Positions 30,421 through 37,139 of a stretch of 42,006 nucleotides of DNA are shown in pieces; positions within the stretch are counted from its first letter, which is position 1; the number at the start of each line of letters is the position of its first letter. The translations under genes and the position numbers were made by a program. The stretch comes from Anabaena azotica FACHB-119. Lineage in GTDB: Bacteria; Cyanobacteriota; Cyanobacteriia; Cyanobacteriales; Nostocaceae. The notes below the pieces were generated by a model, which saw nothing but the letters and a program-made list of their open reading frames with translations, made no database searches and had not been told where the DNA came from. The stretch is from NCBI RefSeq assembly GCF_014697625.1, contig NZ_JACJSG010000062.1:1-42006 (forward strand), given 5' to 3'.

Positions 30421-31494
30421 ATGATTAAGTTTAAGCAAGGCAACCTATTAGAAGAAAACGCTGAAGCCCTAGTTAACACCGTTAATAATGTCGGTGTCAT
30501 GGGTAAAGGTATCGCTTTGCAATTCAAGCAAGCTTATCCTGACAACTTCCGCCAATACGAAAAAGCCTGTCGTGTTGGAGAAGTGCAGCCAGGACGGATG
30601 TTTACTGTCTCAACAGGTAGCCTATTTAATCCCAAATACATCATTAACTTCCCTACTAAACGTCACTGGAAAAGCAAATCCAAAATAGAAGATATTAAAA
30701 GTGGATTGATAGCTTTAGTTGCAGAAGTACAAAAATTAGGTATTACCTCAATTGCTATTCCCCCATTAGGATGCGGCAACGGTGGCTTAAATTGGCTAGA
30801 AGTTAAGCCTTTAATAGAATCAGCCTTTTCTCAACTGCCTCATGTGCAAGTAATTATTTTTGAGCCATCAGGCGCACCCGCAGCCGCAAAAATGCAGGTG
30901 GCAACCAAAAAACCCAACATGACCCGTGGACGTGCCTTAATTATTCGGCTACTGGAAGCTTATGGTATCCCTGGGTATGAGTTAACTAAGCTAGAAATCC
31001 AAAAACTGGCTTATTTTCTTCAAGAAGCAGGAGAATTGCTCAAGTTACCCTATCAAAAGCATTTCTATGGCCCCTACGCTGACAACCTCAACCAAGTTCT
31101 AAAACATATAGAAGGTCACTATATTCGTGGTTATGGTGACGGTACTGGCAGAGCAAGCATTTATGTATTGCCCGAAGGTAGAGAAGCAGCAAACACTTTT
31201 TTAGAAACACAAACAGATGCTCTTGAGCGTTTAGAGCAGGTTAGCAAACTTATATACGGGTTTGAAACGCCATATGGGATGGAATTATTAGCGACAGTTC
31301 ACTGGGTAGCTACCAAACACCCCAACCCAGCCAAAAATAGTGAAGAAGCGATCGCCTTGGTGCATGAATGGAGCGATCGTAAGCGTAAACTATTTAAGCC
31401 GGAACATATTCGCAAAGCTTGGCAACGTCTAAATGAACAAAACTGGTTAATCATAAATCCAACTAAATATGATGCAATGAAAAATCACTCGTAA
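30421..31494 (+). CDS. darG: DarG macrodomain antitoxin (DNA ADP-ribosylglycohydrolase)
   Basis: 357 residues. The N-terminal macrodomain (1-155) has GNLLEENAEALVNTVNNVGV and MGKGIALQFKQAYP as the ADP-ribose-binding loops, and NFPTKRHW with K80, equivalent to the catalytic lysine described for Thermus DarG; IPPLGCGNGGLNW completes the domain. It removes ADP-ribose from DNA. The C-terminal part (165-357, MTRGRALIIRLLEAYGIPGY, TKLEIQKLAYFLQEAGELLK, HFYGPYADNLNQVLKHIEGH) is the DarT-binding domain. It follows darT in the same direction, the standard order. Confidence 0.95.
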   Translation: MIKFKQGNLLEENAEALVNTVNNVGVMGKGIALQFKQAYPDNFRQYEKACRVGEVQPGRMFTVSTGSLFNPKYIINFPTKRHWKSKSKIEDIKSGLIALVAEVQKLGITSIAIPPLGCGNGGLNWLEVKPLIESAFSQLPHVQVIIFEPSGAPAAAKMQVATKKPNMTRGRALIIRLLEAYGIPGYELTKLEIQKLAYFLQEAGELLKLPYQKHFYGPYADNLNQVLKHIEGHYIRGYGDGTGRASIYVLPEGREAANTFLETQTDALERLEQVSKLIYGFETPYGMELLATVHWVATKHPNPAKNSEEAIALVHEWSDRKRKLFKPEHIRKAWQRLNEQNWLIINPTKYDAMKNHS

Positions 31495-31677
31495 TTTTCC
31501 CTGATTTTAAACGAGTACAGCCTGGTTGAACTTCTTTTCATCAACCAAACTCAAACTTATGGGTTGGTAGCGTGTTGAGTCGCGTCGAATTATGTTATCA
31601 AGAGCAAGGATTTGTCTTCGCCTTTGTATTTATACTATTTAGACTGCACTAAGCGATCGCACTGCTAACCCATCATT

Positions 31678-32043
31678 CTAATTTTGCGGGTCAACTCTTG
31701 TTAGCTGTACTAAAATTGCCCCAAGCTGATTTAATGCAGCGTTAGTGGTTCGCTGGTGTTCCTCAAAATTACGCTGGTGTTGCTCGTGACTGTCACGCAG
31801 TTCTAGTAACACATCATTGAGAATGGCATCTCTAGCTAATACAGAGTTGACATTACTGGTTAGTTCACTGATGTTATCGCTAAGGTTGTCCAGCTTTGTT
31901 GTTAGTTCAGCGATCGCTTGAGAATTTAAGGCTGTTGTCTGAGTATTTAGAGCTATTGCCTGAGTATTTATCTCTTGCTGGGCTGCTACTCTGTCTAGGA
32001 TAGCCTCAATACGGTCTAATCGGCTGCTGGGTGTCTCAGTCAT
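31678..32043 (-). CDS. Coiled-coil hypothetical protein
   Basis: 121 residues, almost entirely heptad-like: SRLDRIEAILDRVAAQQEIN, LTTKLDNLSDNISELTSNVN, and so on. Thr/Gln/Asn-rich repeated words (TQAIALNTQTTALNSQAIAE). Proteins of this form are common in Nostoc and other cyanobacteria, of unknown role. Reads in the same direction as the gene at 32118, 74 bases away. Confidence 0.65.
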   Translation of the reverse strand: MTETPSSRLDRIEAILDRVAAQQEINTQAIALNTQTTALNSQAIAELTTKLDNLSDNISELTSNVNSVLARDAILNDVLLELRDSHEQHQRNFEEHQRTTNAALNQLGAILVQLTRVDPQN

Positions 32044-32117
32044 AGTAATTTTAATAGATTCGTGAAGAGTGAATCACATTGACATACTTATATCCGTAAA
32101 TCAAAGATACAACAGCA

Positions 32118-32489
32118 TTACGCACTGAGCGATTCAGGTTGCGTATCAGCTATCTCCGAAACCCGACTAAGCCAATTTTGTGTTTCGGAAGCGGCCAAAT
32201 GCCTTTGCTCAGAGTCAGACCAGATATCATCCCAGTGGAATAGCCAACGAGTTAACAGACGGCCCAAATCGACTAATTCACCGGCTCGGTCAATGTCGTC
32301 GGATTTTACCATGTCAGGTACAGTCCACTCAAGAAAGTATCGGCTTTCCTTGATTAGACTGATGATCGATTCGGGAGATGCCGCAGCCCACAGAGAATTA
32401 ATTTGTGACAAGTGATTGGCTAAATGATGTAGACGGGTGGAGACATCATCTTGCATGAAAATTTGTTGCTCTGGTGTCACTTCGATCAT
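32118..32489 (-). CDS. Hypothetical helical protein, intact parent of a remnant
   Basis: 123 residues. Helical and acidic with many Trp (WTVPDMVKSDDIDRAGEL, LLTRWLFHWDDIWSDSEQRH, TQNWLSRVSEIADTQPE). It overlaps the DUF5674 gene before it by four bases (32486-32489, ATGA type), so they are translationally coupled and probably act together. A 5'-truncated copy is at 29157-29322. Function not recognised; possibly the partner of the DUF5674 protein. Confidence 0.65.
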   Translation of the reverse strand: MIEVTPEQQIFMQDDVSTRLHHLANHLSQINSLWAAASPESIISLIKESRYFLEWTVPDMVKSDDIDRAGELVDLGRLLTRWLFHWDDIWSDSEQRHLAASETQNWLSRVSEIADTQPESLSA

Positions 32490-32818
32490 ACATTTCCCAG
32501 GAACTCGACAATAATTTGAGCGACTCTTTCTCTAATAATAGGGTCTATTAGCTCCATTGACCGATTCTGACGCGGGCGCAGATTGACCATAGACTCAAAA
32601 TTCAGTTTTCCCGTCAATGGCATGAAGCCTGCTGCCCAGATATTTTCTTGACGACTACCATCATCCAGTAAAGCCTGTTCGCAGTCGTAATGTAAATTTC
32701 CACCCCCAGCTAATACTCGACGTTCAATATCTACTGCGGTCTTGATATAAAACTTGTGTTCTAATAGCATTTGTTCAATCTGTTCGGGTGTAGCGCGATC
32801 ACGCAACAGTAGAATCAA
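32486..32818 (-). CDS. DUF5674 family protein
   Basis: 110 residues. Start MILLLRDRATPEQIEQMLLE, then YIKTAVDIERRVLAGGGNLH, YDCEQALLDDGSRQENIW, and INLRPRQ-type stretch (VNLRPRQNRSMELIDPIIRE) are the hallmarks of DUF5674, a small family frequent in cyanobacteria with no assigned function. It is coupled by overlap to the gene at 32118. Such short overlapping pairs of small proteins often are toxin-antitoxin-like, but neither protein shows a known toxin fold. Confidence 0.8.
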   Translation of the reverse strand: MILLLRDRATPEQIEQMLLEHKFYIKTAVDIERRVLAGGGNLHYDCEQALLDDGSRQENIWAAGFMPLTGKLNFESMVNLRPRQNRSMELIDPIIRERVAQIIVEFLGNV

Positions 32819-32877
32819 TTCACTATCCTCACTAAATCCTCAGCTAGATATACTTCAGTTGGTGGTTTTGTCTGAAT

Positions 32878-33141
32878 TTATTTAACTTGTTGTACGTGTT
32901 TGAGCAAAGCGATCGCTAACTCCAAAATATTATTACTATCCCAAGAGGGAATTTGCTCAAGTACATATTGCATGACAGCTTCAGGTGGCTCATCAGGAAG
33001 TGAGCCAACACGCAGCAAAGCATCGTTGGTGCTTTTAATCATACGCTCTATTTTTTCTGGTCTACTATTACCTGGCATAGTATCTAGCACAGCTATAACT
33101 TCATTCTTCAAGGAAACATTTTGATAACCATGATTTGGCAT
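32878..33141 (-). CDS. Hypothetical 87-residue protein
   Basis: Started at the ATG 33141; a frame from 33189 adds 16 hydrophobic residues of less typical composition. It is soluble and helical (NEVIAVLDTMPGNSRPEKIE, RMIKSTNDALLRVGSLPDEP, PEAVMQYVLEQI). No clear ribosome site. Not recognised. It reads in the same direction as the DUF5674 gene, 59 bases upstream of it. Confidence 0.5.
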   Translation of the reverse strand: MPNHGYQNVSLKNEVIAVLDTMPGNSRPEKIERMIKSTNDALLRVGSLPDEPPEAVMQYVLEQIPSWDSNNILELAIALLKHVQQVK

Positions 33142-33189
33142 AAAAAGTAAATCATCACGCAACAAACACAATACATAGGTCAGAATCAA

Positions 33190-33564
33190 GAGCTACTCAA
33201 AGGAGCCAGAACGTTTTACTCATCGAATGACATTCCTATTGGAAGTTAAGAGTGCTTGTCGTTCTACGGCTTTTGAATACTAACTTTCGAGTTCTGTCTT
33301 CTAATATTACTGTATAAAGTAAGTATCTCTAAAATTTATCTAAATACTGTATTAATACAGTATTATTAATATAATTATTTATAAGTGAGTTCAACCCATT
33401 GTTACGAGGAGTATTAAACAATAGAAGACAAAGGAAAAAGCAAAATAATATGAATTTATTAAAGTTATTATGCAGATGATGATGGGAGCGATCGCACTCC
33501 GGTGAAGAACTGCGATCGCCCATTCCGCTCCTAAAGACAGTAACTCCATAGGAGGGTACTCAAC
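33190..33564 (+). promoter_or_regulatory. Regulatory region before the plus-strand plasmid module
   Basis: 375 bases without a gene. It has a perfect 22-bp palindrome at 33343-33364, an AT-rich stretch, and a hairpin of two HIP1-type arms (about 33483-33526: ATGGGAGCGATCGCA against TGCGATCGCCCAT), ending 38 bases before the ATG at 33565. The order palindrome, leader hairpin, ribosome site parallels the region before 25685. Confidence 0.55.
33343..33364. promoter_or_regulatory. Perfect 22-bp palindrome, candidate operator
   Basis: Arms AATACTGTATT and AATACAGTATT form an uninterrupted palindrome. A related half site, TTACTGTATA, is at 33307-33316. It lies about 200 bases before the gene at 33565, and is the likely binding site of a dimeric repressor. 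Confidence 0.6.
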
Positions 33565-33897
33565 ATGGTACGAGCATTAGACAACAAGTTCAATCGTCAG
33601 GATGAATTTTTTTGTATAGAGGATGAACAGCAACCAAAGAATCAGATTGAAGAAATTGCAGTTAGAGCCGTTAAATTGGCTGGGTTGTCAGTAAGACTTG
33701 GTGATTATGAGTTTGTCTCTACATCGGTTAGATTACTTGAACCATTTATCAAAGCTTGGTACGCAAAAGCAGGAGTCGAGCCACCATCGACCGCGACAAT
33801 CTCTCGTTGGTTTTATGATACGCCGCCAAAGTGGGCGATCGCTTTATTGGTAAACGAAAAAGAAAAAATTTTTGAAAAGGTTTCGCGGAAATGCTAA
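33565..33897 (+). CDS. Plasmid-type hypothetical protein
   Basis: 110 residues, with a strong ribosome site (TAGGAGGG, nine bases before ATG 33565). An acidic start, then helical stretches (QIEEIAVRAVKLAGLSVR, STSVRLLEPFIKAWYAKAGV) and a C-terminal part with TATISRWFYDTPPKWAIALL that could include a helix-turn-helix. Not recognised. A hairpin with T run follows at 33931-33963. Confidence 0.6.
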   Translation: MVRALDNKFNRQDEFFCIEDEQQPKNQIEEIAVRAVKLAGLSVRLGDYEFVSTSVRLLEPFIKAWYAKAGVEPPSTATISRWFYDTPPKWAIALLVNEKEKIFEKVSRKC

Positions 33898-33930
33898 ATT
33901 CCGCGAAATCCTACAATTTTGCAAAATCCG

Positions 33931-33965
33931 AAAAAGCCCTTGTTTTTAGCAAGCGGCCTTTTTAT
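33931..33965 (+). terminator. Probable Rho-independent terminator
   Basis: AAAAAGCCCTTG (33931-33942) pairs with CAAGCGGCCTTTTT (33950-33963), with one bulged base, giving a stem whose 3' side runs into T-rich sequence. It lies 33 bases after the stop at 33897. Confidence 0.65.
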
Positions 33966-34008
33966 TGTTAAGGAGAAATATCAAGAGATAGTCAACAGAC
34001 ACAACTCA

Positions 34009-34085
34009 TTGACATCAACGTTGACATCAATATTGACACTTAGGTGATACGCATATTGACTATCTTTTTGAGACTGTTGACACGG
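34009..34085. repeat. Iteron-like TTGACA repeats
   Basis: Three head-to-tail 12-base units TTGACATCAACG (34009-34020), TTGACATCAATA (34021-34032), TTGACACTTAGG (34033-34044), then looser copies TTGACTATC (34056) and TTGACACGG (34077). An opposite copy, GTCAACAG, is at 33991. It lies directly before the gene at 34101. Tandem short repeats of this kind can be replication iterons, partition sites or multi-copy operators. Confidence 0.6.
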
Positions 34086-34100
34086 ATATAAAAAACGTGA

Positions 34101-34520
34101 ATGGAATCAGGATGGAGAGAACAACTTTTTAATCAAAAACCGAGCCAATCAGGGGTAAATCCATTGGTTTTACCCATGTCAAAAGCGAAAGCGATCAAGA
34201 TTTTGGGTATTTGCCCCCGTACATTAGAACGCTGGACAGGGGTAGCTCAAATCATTCCAGAGTATAGGTTAATACTTGTCAGGATGAATACTTTTGCGAC
34301 TGAAAAGAACTTACGCTCACCACCAATCACACCCTATCAGGTGTGGGTAGTAGGGAAGATTGGCGAATTGTTTGCAGATGTTGCCCAAGGCATCGATAAG
34401 AAAGCTCTTGTGGGAGCAATTGTAGAAGCAAATAAAGCCGAGTACAGCCGCGCAAAGTTTGAGCAAGAGCAAATAGCATTCACATCAAACACATTAGGAG
34501 AAACGCAAAATGTCGGATAA
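34101..34520 (+). CDS. Helix-turn-helix plasmid protein
   Basis: 139 residues. A helix-turn-helix is suggested by SKAKAIKILGICPRTLERWT (about 27-46). Then mixed alpha/beta (IPEYRLILVRMNTF, PYQVWVVGKIGELFADVAQG, KALVGAIVEANKAEYSRAKF). Positioned right after the TTGACA repeats, it may bind them. Its end overlaps the start of the next gene by 11 bases. There is no strong ribosome site at the ATG. Confidence 0.6.
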   Translation: MESGWREQLFNQKPSQSGVNPLVLPMSKAKAIKILGICPRTLERWTGVAQIIPEYRLILVRMNTFATEKNLRSPPITPYQVWVVGKIGELFADVAQGIDKKALVGAIVEANKAEYSRAKFEQEQIAFTSNTLGETQNVG

Positions 34521-35223
34521 CAAATTCACCCGTGAAGAATTGTTTGAGTTATTAAGCGCCAGCTATCCCCCGGAGAAAATCATTGCCGGGTTGCAAGAGT
34601 TAGCAAAAACAGATCCAAGCATTGATCCAGACGGTGAAGAATTTGATGTGGAGGTAAGCGATCGCTTGGAGAAGTTATTTAACCTAGCCCAGACAGTGAT
34701 AGACCAAGGCAAACTATTAGGGGCTGGAGGAAGTCTGACGAATTTAGAAACTCAAGCCATCAATAAAACAGTTGAGCAATTGAAAGCTCAAGGCATATCG
34801 GGTGAAACGTTCCGGGCATTTTTAGAGATTGCGGCGGGGACAACTGTTGCTCAAGCATTTGCGATTCACAACTTTAAAACACAGTTGTTGGAAGACACTT
34901 TGCAAGAGCTAGATGTTGAATATTTACAAGAATGCACTCAAGCAGGCGTTGAGGAAATCACGCTGATCTACCAAATTCTCAAAGACCCCGAAACCAAGAA
35001 GAAAATCATCTCTGAGCATGGGCTAAAAACTCCATCTCAAGTTCAGAGCGAAATTCAAACACTGACCCAAACTGCTACACCAGAGTTTGACGCATTGAAA
35101 TTCTGTGAGGAGTTAGGTTTACCAGTAGAAGAAAAAAAGTCTGTAAAGCCCCAGACGATAAAGGATTTACGTTTGTTGACCCAGCACTTATTCAAACGAC
35201 TTCCAAATCAAGCCACAGCGTGA
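34510..35223 (+). CDS. Plasmid-type hypothetical helical protein
   Basis: 237 residues, preceded by TTAGGAGA. Entirely helical and acidic: FTREELFELLSASYPPEKII, LEKLFNLAQTVIDQGKLL, FRAFLEIAAGTTVAQAFAIH, LLEDTLQELDVEYLQECTQA. No recognised domain. It is in an unbroken set of overlapping genes from 34101 to 35691, so is cotranslated with them. Confidence 0.65.
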   Translation: MSDNKFTREELFELLSASYPPEKIIAGLQELAKTDPSIDPDGEEFDVEVSDRLEKLFNLAQTVIDQGKLLGAGGSLTNLETQAINKTVEQLKAQGISGETFRAFLEIAAGTTVAQAFAIHNFKTQLLEDTLQELDVEYLQECTQAGVEEITLIYQILKDPETKKKIISEHGLKTPSQVQSEIQTLTQTATPEFDALKFCEELGLPVEEKKSVKPQTIKDLRLLTQHLFKRLPNQATA

Positions 35224-35366
35224 GTAAGTTTTGGGAGAAGTACAAATGGGCGATTTCGATAATTTTCTTTATAAGCTGTGTTGGGCTATCTGTAGGCATT
35301 CGTGTACTGCAAGCTTCAACACCAAATCAAGTGATAACAGATGAGCAAACGCAAGTATTCAAGTGA
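35220..35366 (+). CDS. Short single-pass membrane protein, overlapping both neighbours
   Basis: 48 residues: MSKFWEKYKWAISIIFFISC, VGLSVGIRVLQASTPNQV, then ITDEQTQVFK. GTG 35220 overlaps the TGA of the gene before (GTGA), and its 3' end overlaps the next gene by 26 bases. One hydrophobic segment (about 10-29) after a basic start and a periplasmic tail. The GTGA overlap and clean membrane topology favour a real gene. Confidence 0.6.
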   Translation: MSKFWEKYKWAISIIFFISCVGLSVGIRVLQASTPNQVITDEQTQVFK

Positions 35367-35691
35367 ATACCTCACCTACATACATTCGCCGCAGTGGAAA
35401 ACCAAATCAAAACAGTGCCAACAATTAACACTACAGAATTGTGTACTTCTTCCTTGGTGCAAATCCAATCACGCACACCATTTGACTTACGACAACCTAG
35501 AGTACGAAATACCTGTGCGTGATATTGTGCCACTGTCTGATTTAGCTCATGAGATAGTTCACCTTTGGTTGTTTTGGAAAACCCCTCTACGGTATGGGGT
35601 GAACTGGATGCTCAGACTGTTGATGCTGTTTTATGTGGTGTTTTGGCGACTTATTTGGATAGTTAAACAGTTAACAAAATTAACGTACTAA
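35341..35691 (+). CDS. HNH-like protein with C-terminal membrane segment
   Basis: 116 residues. The start (SEYLTYIHSPQWKTKSKQC) and SNHAHHLTYDNLEYEIPVRD, then IVPLSDLAHEIVH follow the plan of HNH nucleases (Y-x-x-x-x-S-x-x-W, tandem His, ...CH..IH), but the usual zinc Cys pairs are reduced: residues where C-x2-C would be are replaced (LPWCKSNH, and SDLAHEIVH instead of C-x2-CH). The C-terminal 30 residues form a hydrophobic segment (WMLRLLMLFYVVFWRLIWIV). This combination is unusual. It may be a degenerate nuclease with a new role. Confidence 0.6.
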   Translation: MSKRKYSSEYLTYIHSPQWKTKSKQCQQLTLQNCVLLPWCKSNHAHHLTYDNLEYEIPVRDIVPLSDLAHEIVHLWLFWKTPLRYGVNWMLRLLMLFYVVFWRLIWIVKQLTKLTY

Positions 35692-35696
35692 TCAAT

Positions 35697-35846
35697 ATGG
35701 AAAGACACATATTAGACGCAATCGGTTTTGAAACTCCACAACTAGAACCAGAACCTGTGGTTGAACAAGTTGTAGTTGAGCAAGAGCCAATTGCTAACAC
35801 AGTTGATAACTTGGGAAAGATTTTAGAACAGTACGAACCAGCGTAA
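35697..35846 (+). CDS. Small acidic protein
   Basis: 49 residues from ATG 35697: MERHILDAIGFETPQLEPEP, VVEQVVVEQEPIANTVDNLG, KILEQYEPA. It is strongly acidic with a Val/Glu-rich centre. It begins five bases after the previous stop and ends ten before the next start, so it fits the operon exactly. No ribosome site of note; unknown. Confidence 0.5.
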   Translation: MERHILDAIGFETPQLEPEPVVEQVVVEQEPIANTVDNLGKILEQYEPA

Positions 35847-35856
35847 AGTTTGGGCT

Positions 35857-36252
35857 ATGAAATACCAAAAGCAGGCGCTACTAGGATTATTTGGAATGGG
35901 TTTAATCGCTAGTCCTTGGTTGTCAAAACTGCCAGCACAATTTCAAACTTACAACACGGCCACAACCATTCAACAATCCGAAGAACTAGAGCGCATTAAA
36001 GCCGAAGAAAGGGCAGCAACATCCGAAAAAATTAATGAGTTAGGAGTTAGCCCCAGTTTTAGCAAATTGCGGATGCAAGATTATTTAGACACTCCTAAGC
36101 GTAATCCTAGACCCAATACTACAGGTTATTTAGAAGATGAACTGGTTTTTGTTTATGACTCAACAGGAAGGTGCATTGGGCGAATCGAAGAACGCCAATG
36201 GAAATGGAAGTATCGATTTAGAGGTGCTTGCAATGATTCGCCGCCGATGTAG
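35857..36252 (+). CDS. Membrane-anchored or exported hypothetical protein
   Basis: 131 residues. A hydrophobic start (MKYQKQALLGLFGMGLIASP, residues 1-25) is a signal or anchor. It is followed by a helical region (QQSEELERIKAEERAATSEK) and a C-terminal part with FVYDSTGRCIGRIEERQWKW and RFRGACNDSPP, two cysteines likely joined outside the cell membrane. Not recognised. Followed by a long hairpin repeat. Confidence 0.6.
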   Translation: MKYQKQALLGLFGMGLIASPWLSKLPAQFQTYNTATTIQQSEELERIKAEERAATSEKINELGVSPSFSKLRMQDYLDTPKRNPRPNTTGYLEDELVFVYDSTGRCIGRIEERQWKWKYRFRGACNDSPPM

Positions 36253-36257
36253 AAGAC

Positions 36258-36372
36258 AAGGTGCAGGGTGCAGGGGGCAAGGGAGAGAATCTTTCCCCTT
36301 TTCTCAGAAGCTCCGAACCGCCCTTGTCCTCTCCCCTCTGCACCCTGCGCCCTGCTCCCCTGCCTCTTTTAA
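36258..36372. repeat. Long imperfect inverted repeat (GTGCAGGG family)
   Basis: AGGTGCAGGGTGCAGGGGGC and AAGGGAGAG on the left pair with CTCTCCCCTCTGCACCC, GCGCCCTGCTCCCCTGCCTC on the right, with some mismatches and a 45-base loop. Such GGGTGCAGGG elements are interspersed repeats in Nostoc genomes. Confidence 0.65.
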
Positions 36373-36404
36373 CCGAAATTTCTGCTCAAACTTGAAGTTA
36401 AATT

Positions 36405-37127
36405 ATGAGTAATCTAGTGCCAACTAATAAAGGGTCACAATCCGATTCATACCCACCACGCCCAGAAAATAAACCGCCGCAACGAGGATTAGGCCAATAC
36501 CTAGAAATTTTAGCCCGATGGATTGTCGCATTAATTTCTTTCCCAGTTATCTTTATCTCATACATCGTTGCACAATTCGTCACCCCAGGCACACCAGGAT
36601 ATAAACTAGTAGGCGCGATTGGTTTTTGGATTGGTACACTTCTTTCTACTGATAGCGTTTGGCAAGTTTTGTTTCAAGGAAAACCCCTTTTTCCCTGGTT
36701 TGAAACCCAATGGATTGGTTGGAGTGGATGGTTACAGCTACCATTCAATCTGTTGTTTTGGGTCAGTTTTGGCATCTCTGCGTTAGTTCAAGTGATGGAA
36801 GCAAGAACCCTGCGTGGTAAAGACCCCATCCAAGCAAGATCCGAGTTTGAAGAATCCAAGCAATATGTTCTGGGCAGCAAACCCTCTGGGAATATCGACC
36901 TGACAGTGGCATTATGGGGGGATTACAAACGCGCCGGCATGAAAGAACGTAACGCCGGAGGAGCGATCGCACTATTTTTCTGGGTACTGGATATCACTAC
37001 TACTTTCGTAGGTCGCTGGCCCTTCCAATACACTAACCCAATGACAATCTTGGGTTGTTTTGCTTATAACTGTGCCTCAATGATGGCTGGTGAAATTGGC
37101 TACAACATTTGGAAGTTAACTAAGTAG
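36405..37127 (+). CDS. Plasmid-type integral membrane protein paired with the ATPase
   Basis: 240 residues. A Pro/Asn-rich soluble start is followed by four to five hydrophobic segments (about 36-58, 66-80, 106-126, 185-203, 214-230), with a hydrophilic loop at 132-183 (MEARTLRGKDPIQARSEFEE, KQYVLGSKPSGNIDL). Located 12 bases before the ATPase gene, it is a plausible membrane partner in a transfer- or partition-related complex. Function not established. No named family. Confidence 0.65.
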   Translation: MSNLVPTNKGSQSDSYPPRPENKPPQRGLGQYLEILARWIVALISFPVIFISYIVAQFVTPGTPGYKLVGAIGFWIGTLLSTDSVWQVLFQGKPLFPWFETQWIGWSGWLQLPFNLLFWVSFGISALVQVMEARTLRGKDPIQARSEFEESKQYVLGSKPSGNIDLTVALWGDYKRAGMKERNAGGAIALFFWVLDITTTFVGRWPFQYTNPMTILGCFAYNCASMMAGEIGYNIWKLTK

Positions 37128-37139
37128 GAGACAGAGGCG

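Noticed and set aside
34009..34085. Reading the TTGACA repeats only as multiple -35 promoter boxes
   Set aside because: The 12-base head-to-tail spacing and repeat of bases beyond TTGACA (TTGACATCAA) point to an iteron or operator array, though promoter use cannot be excluded.
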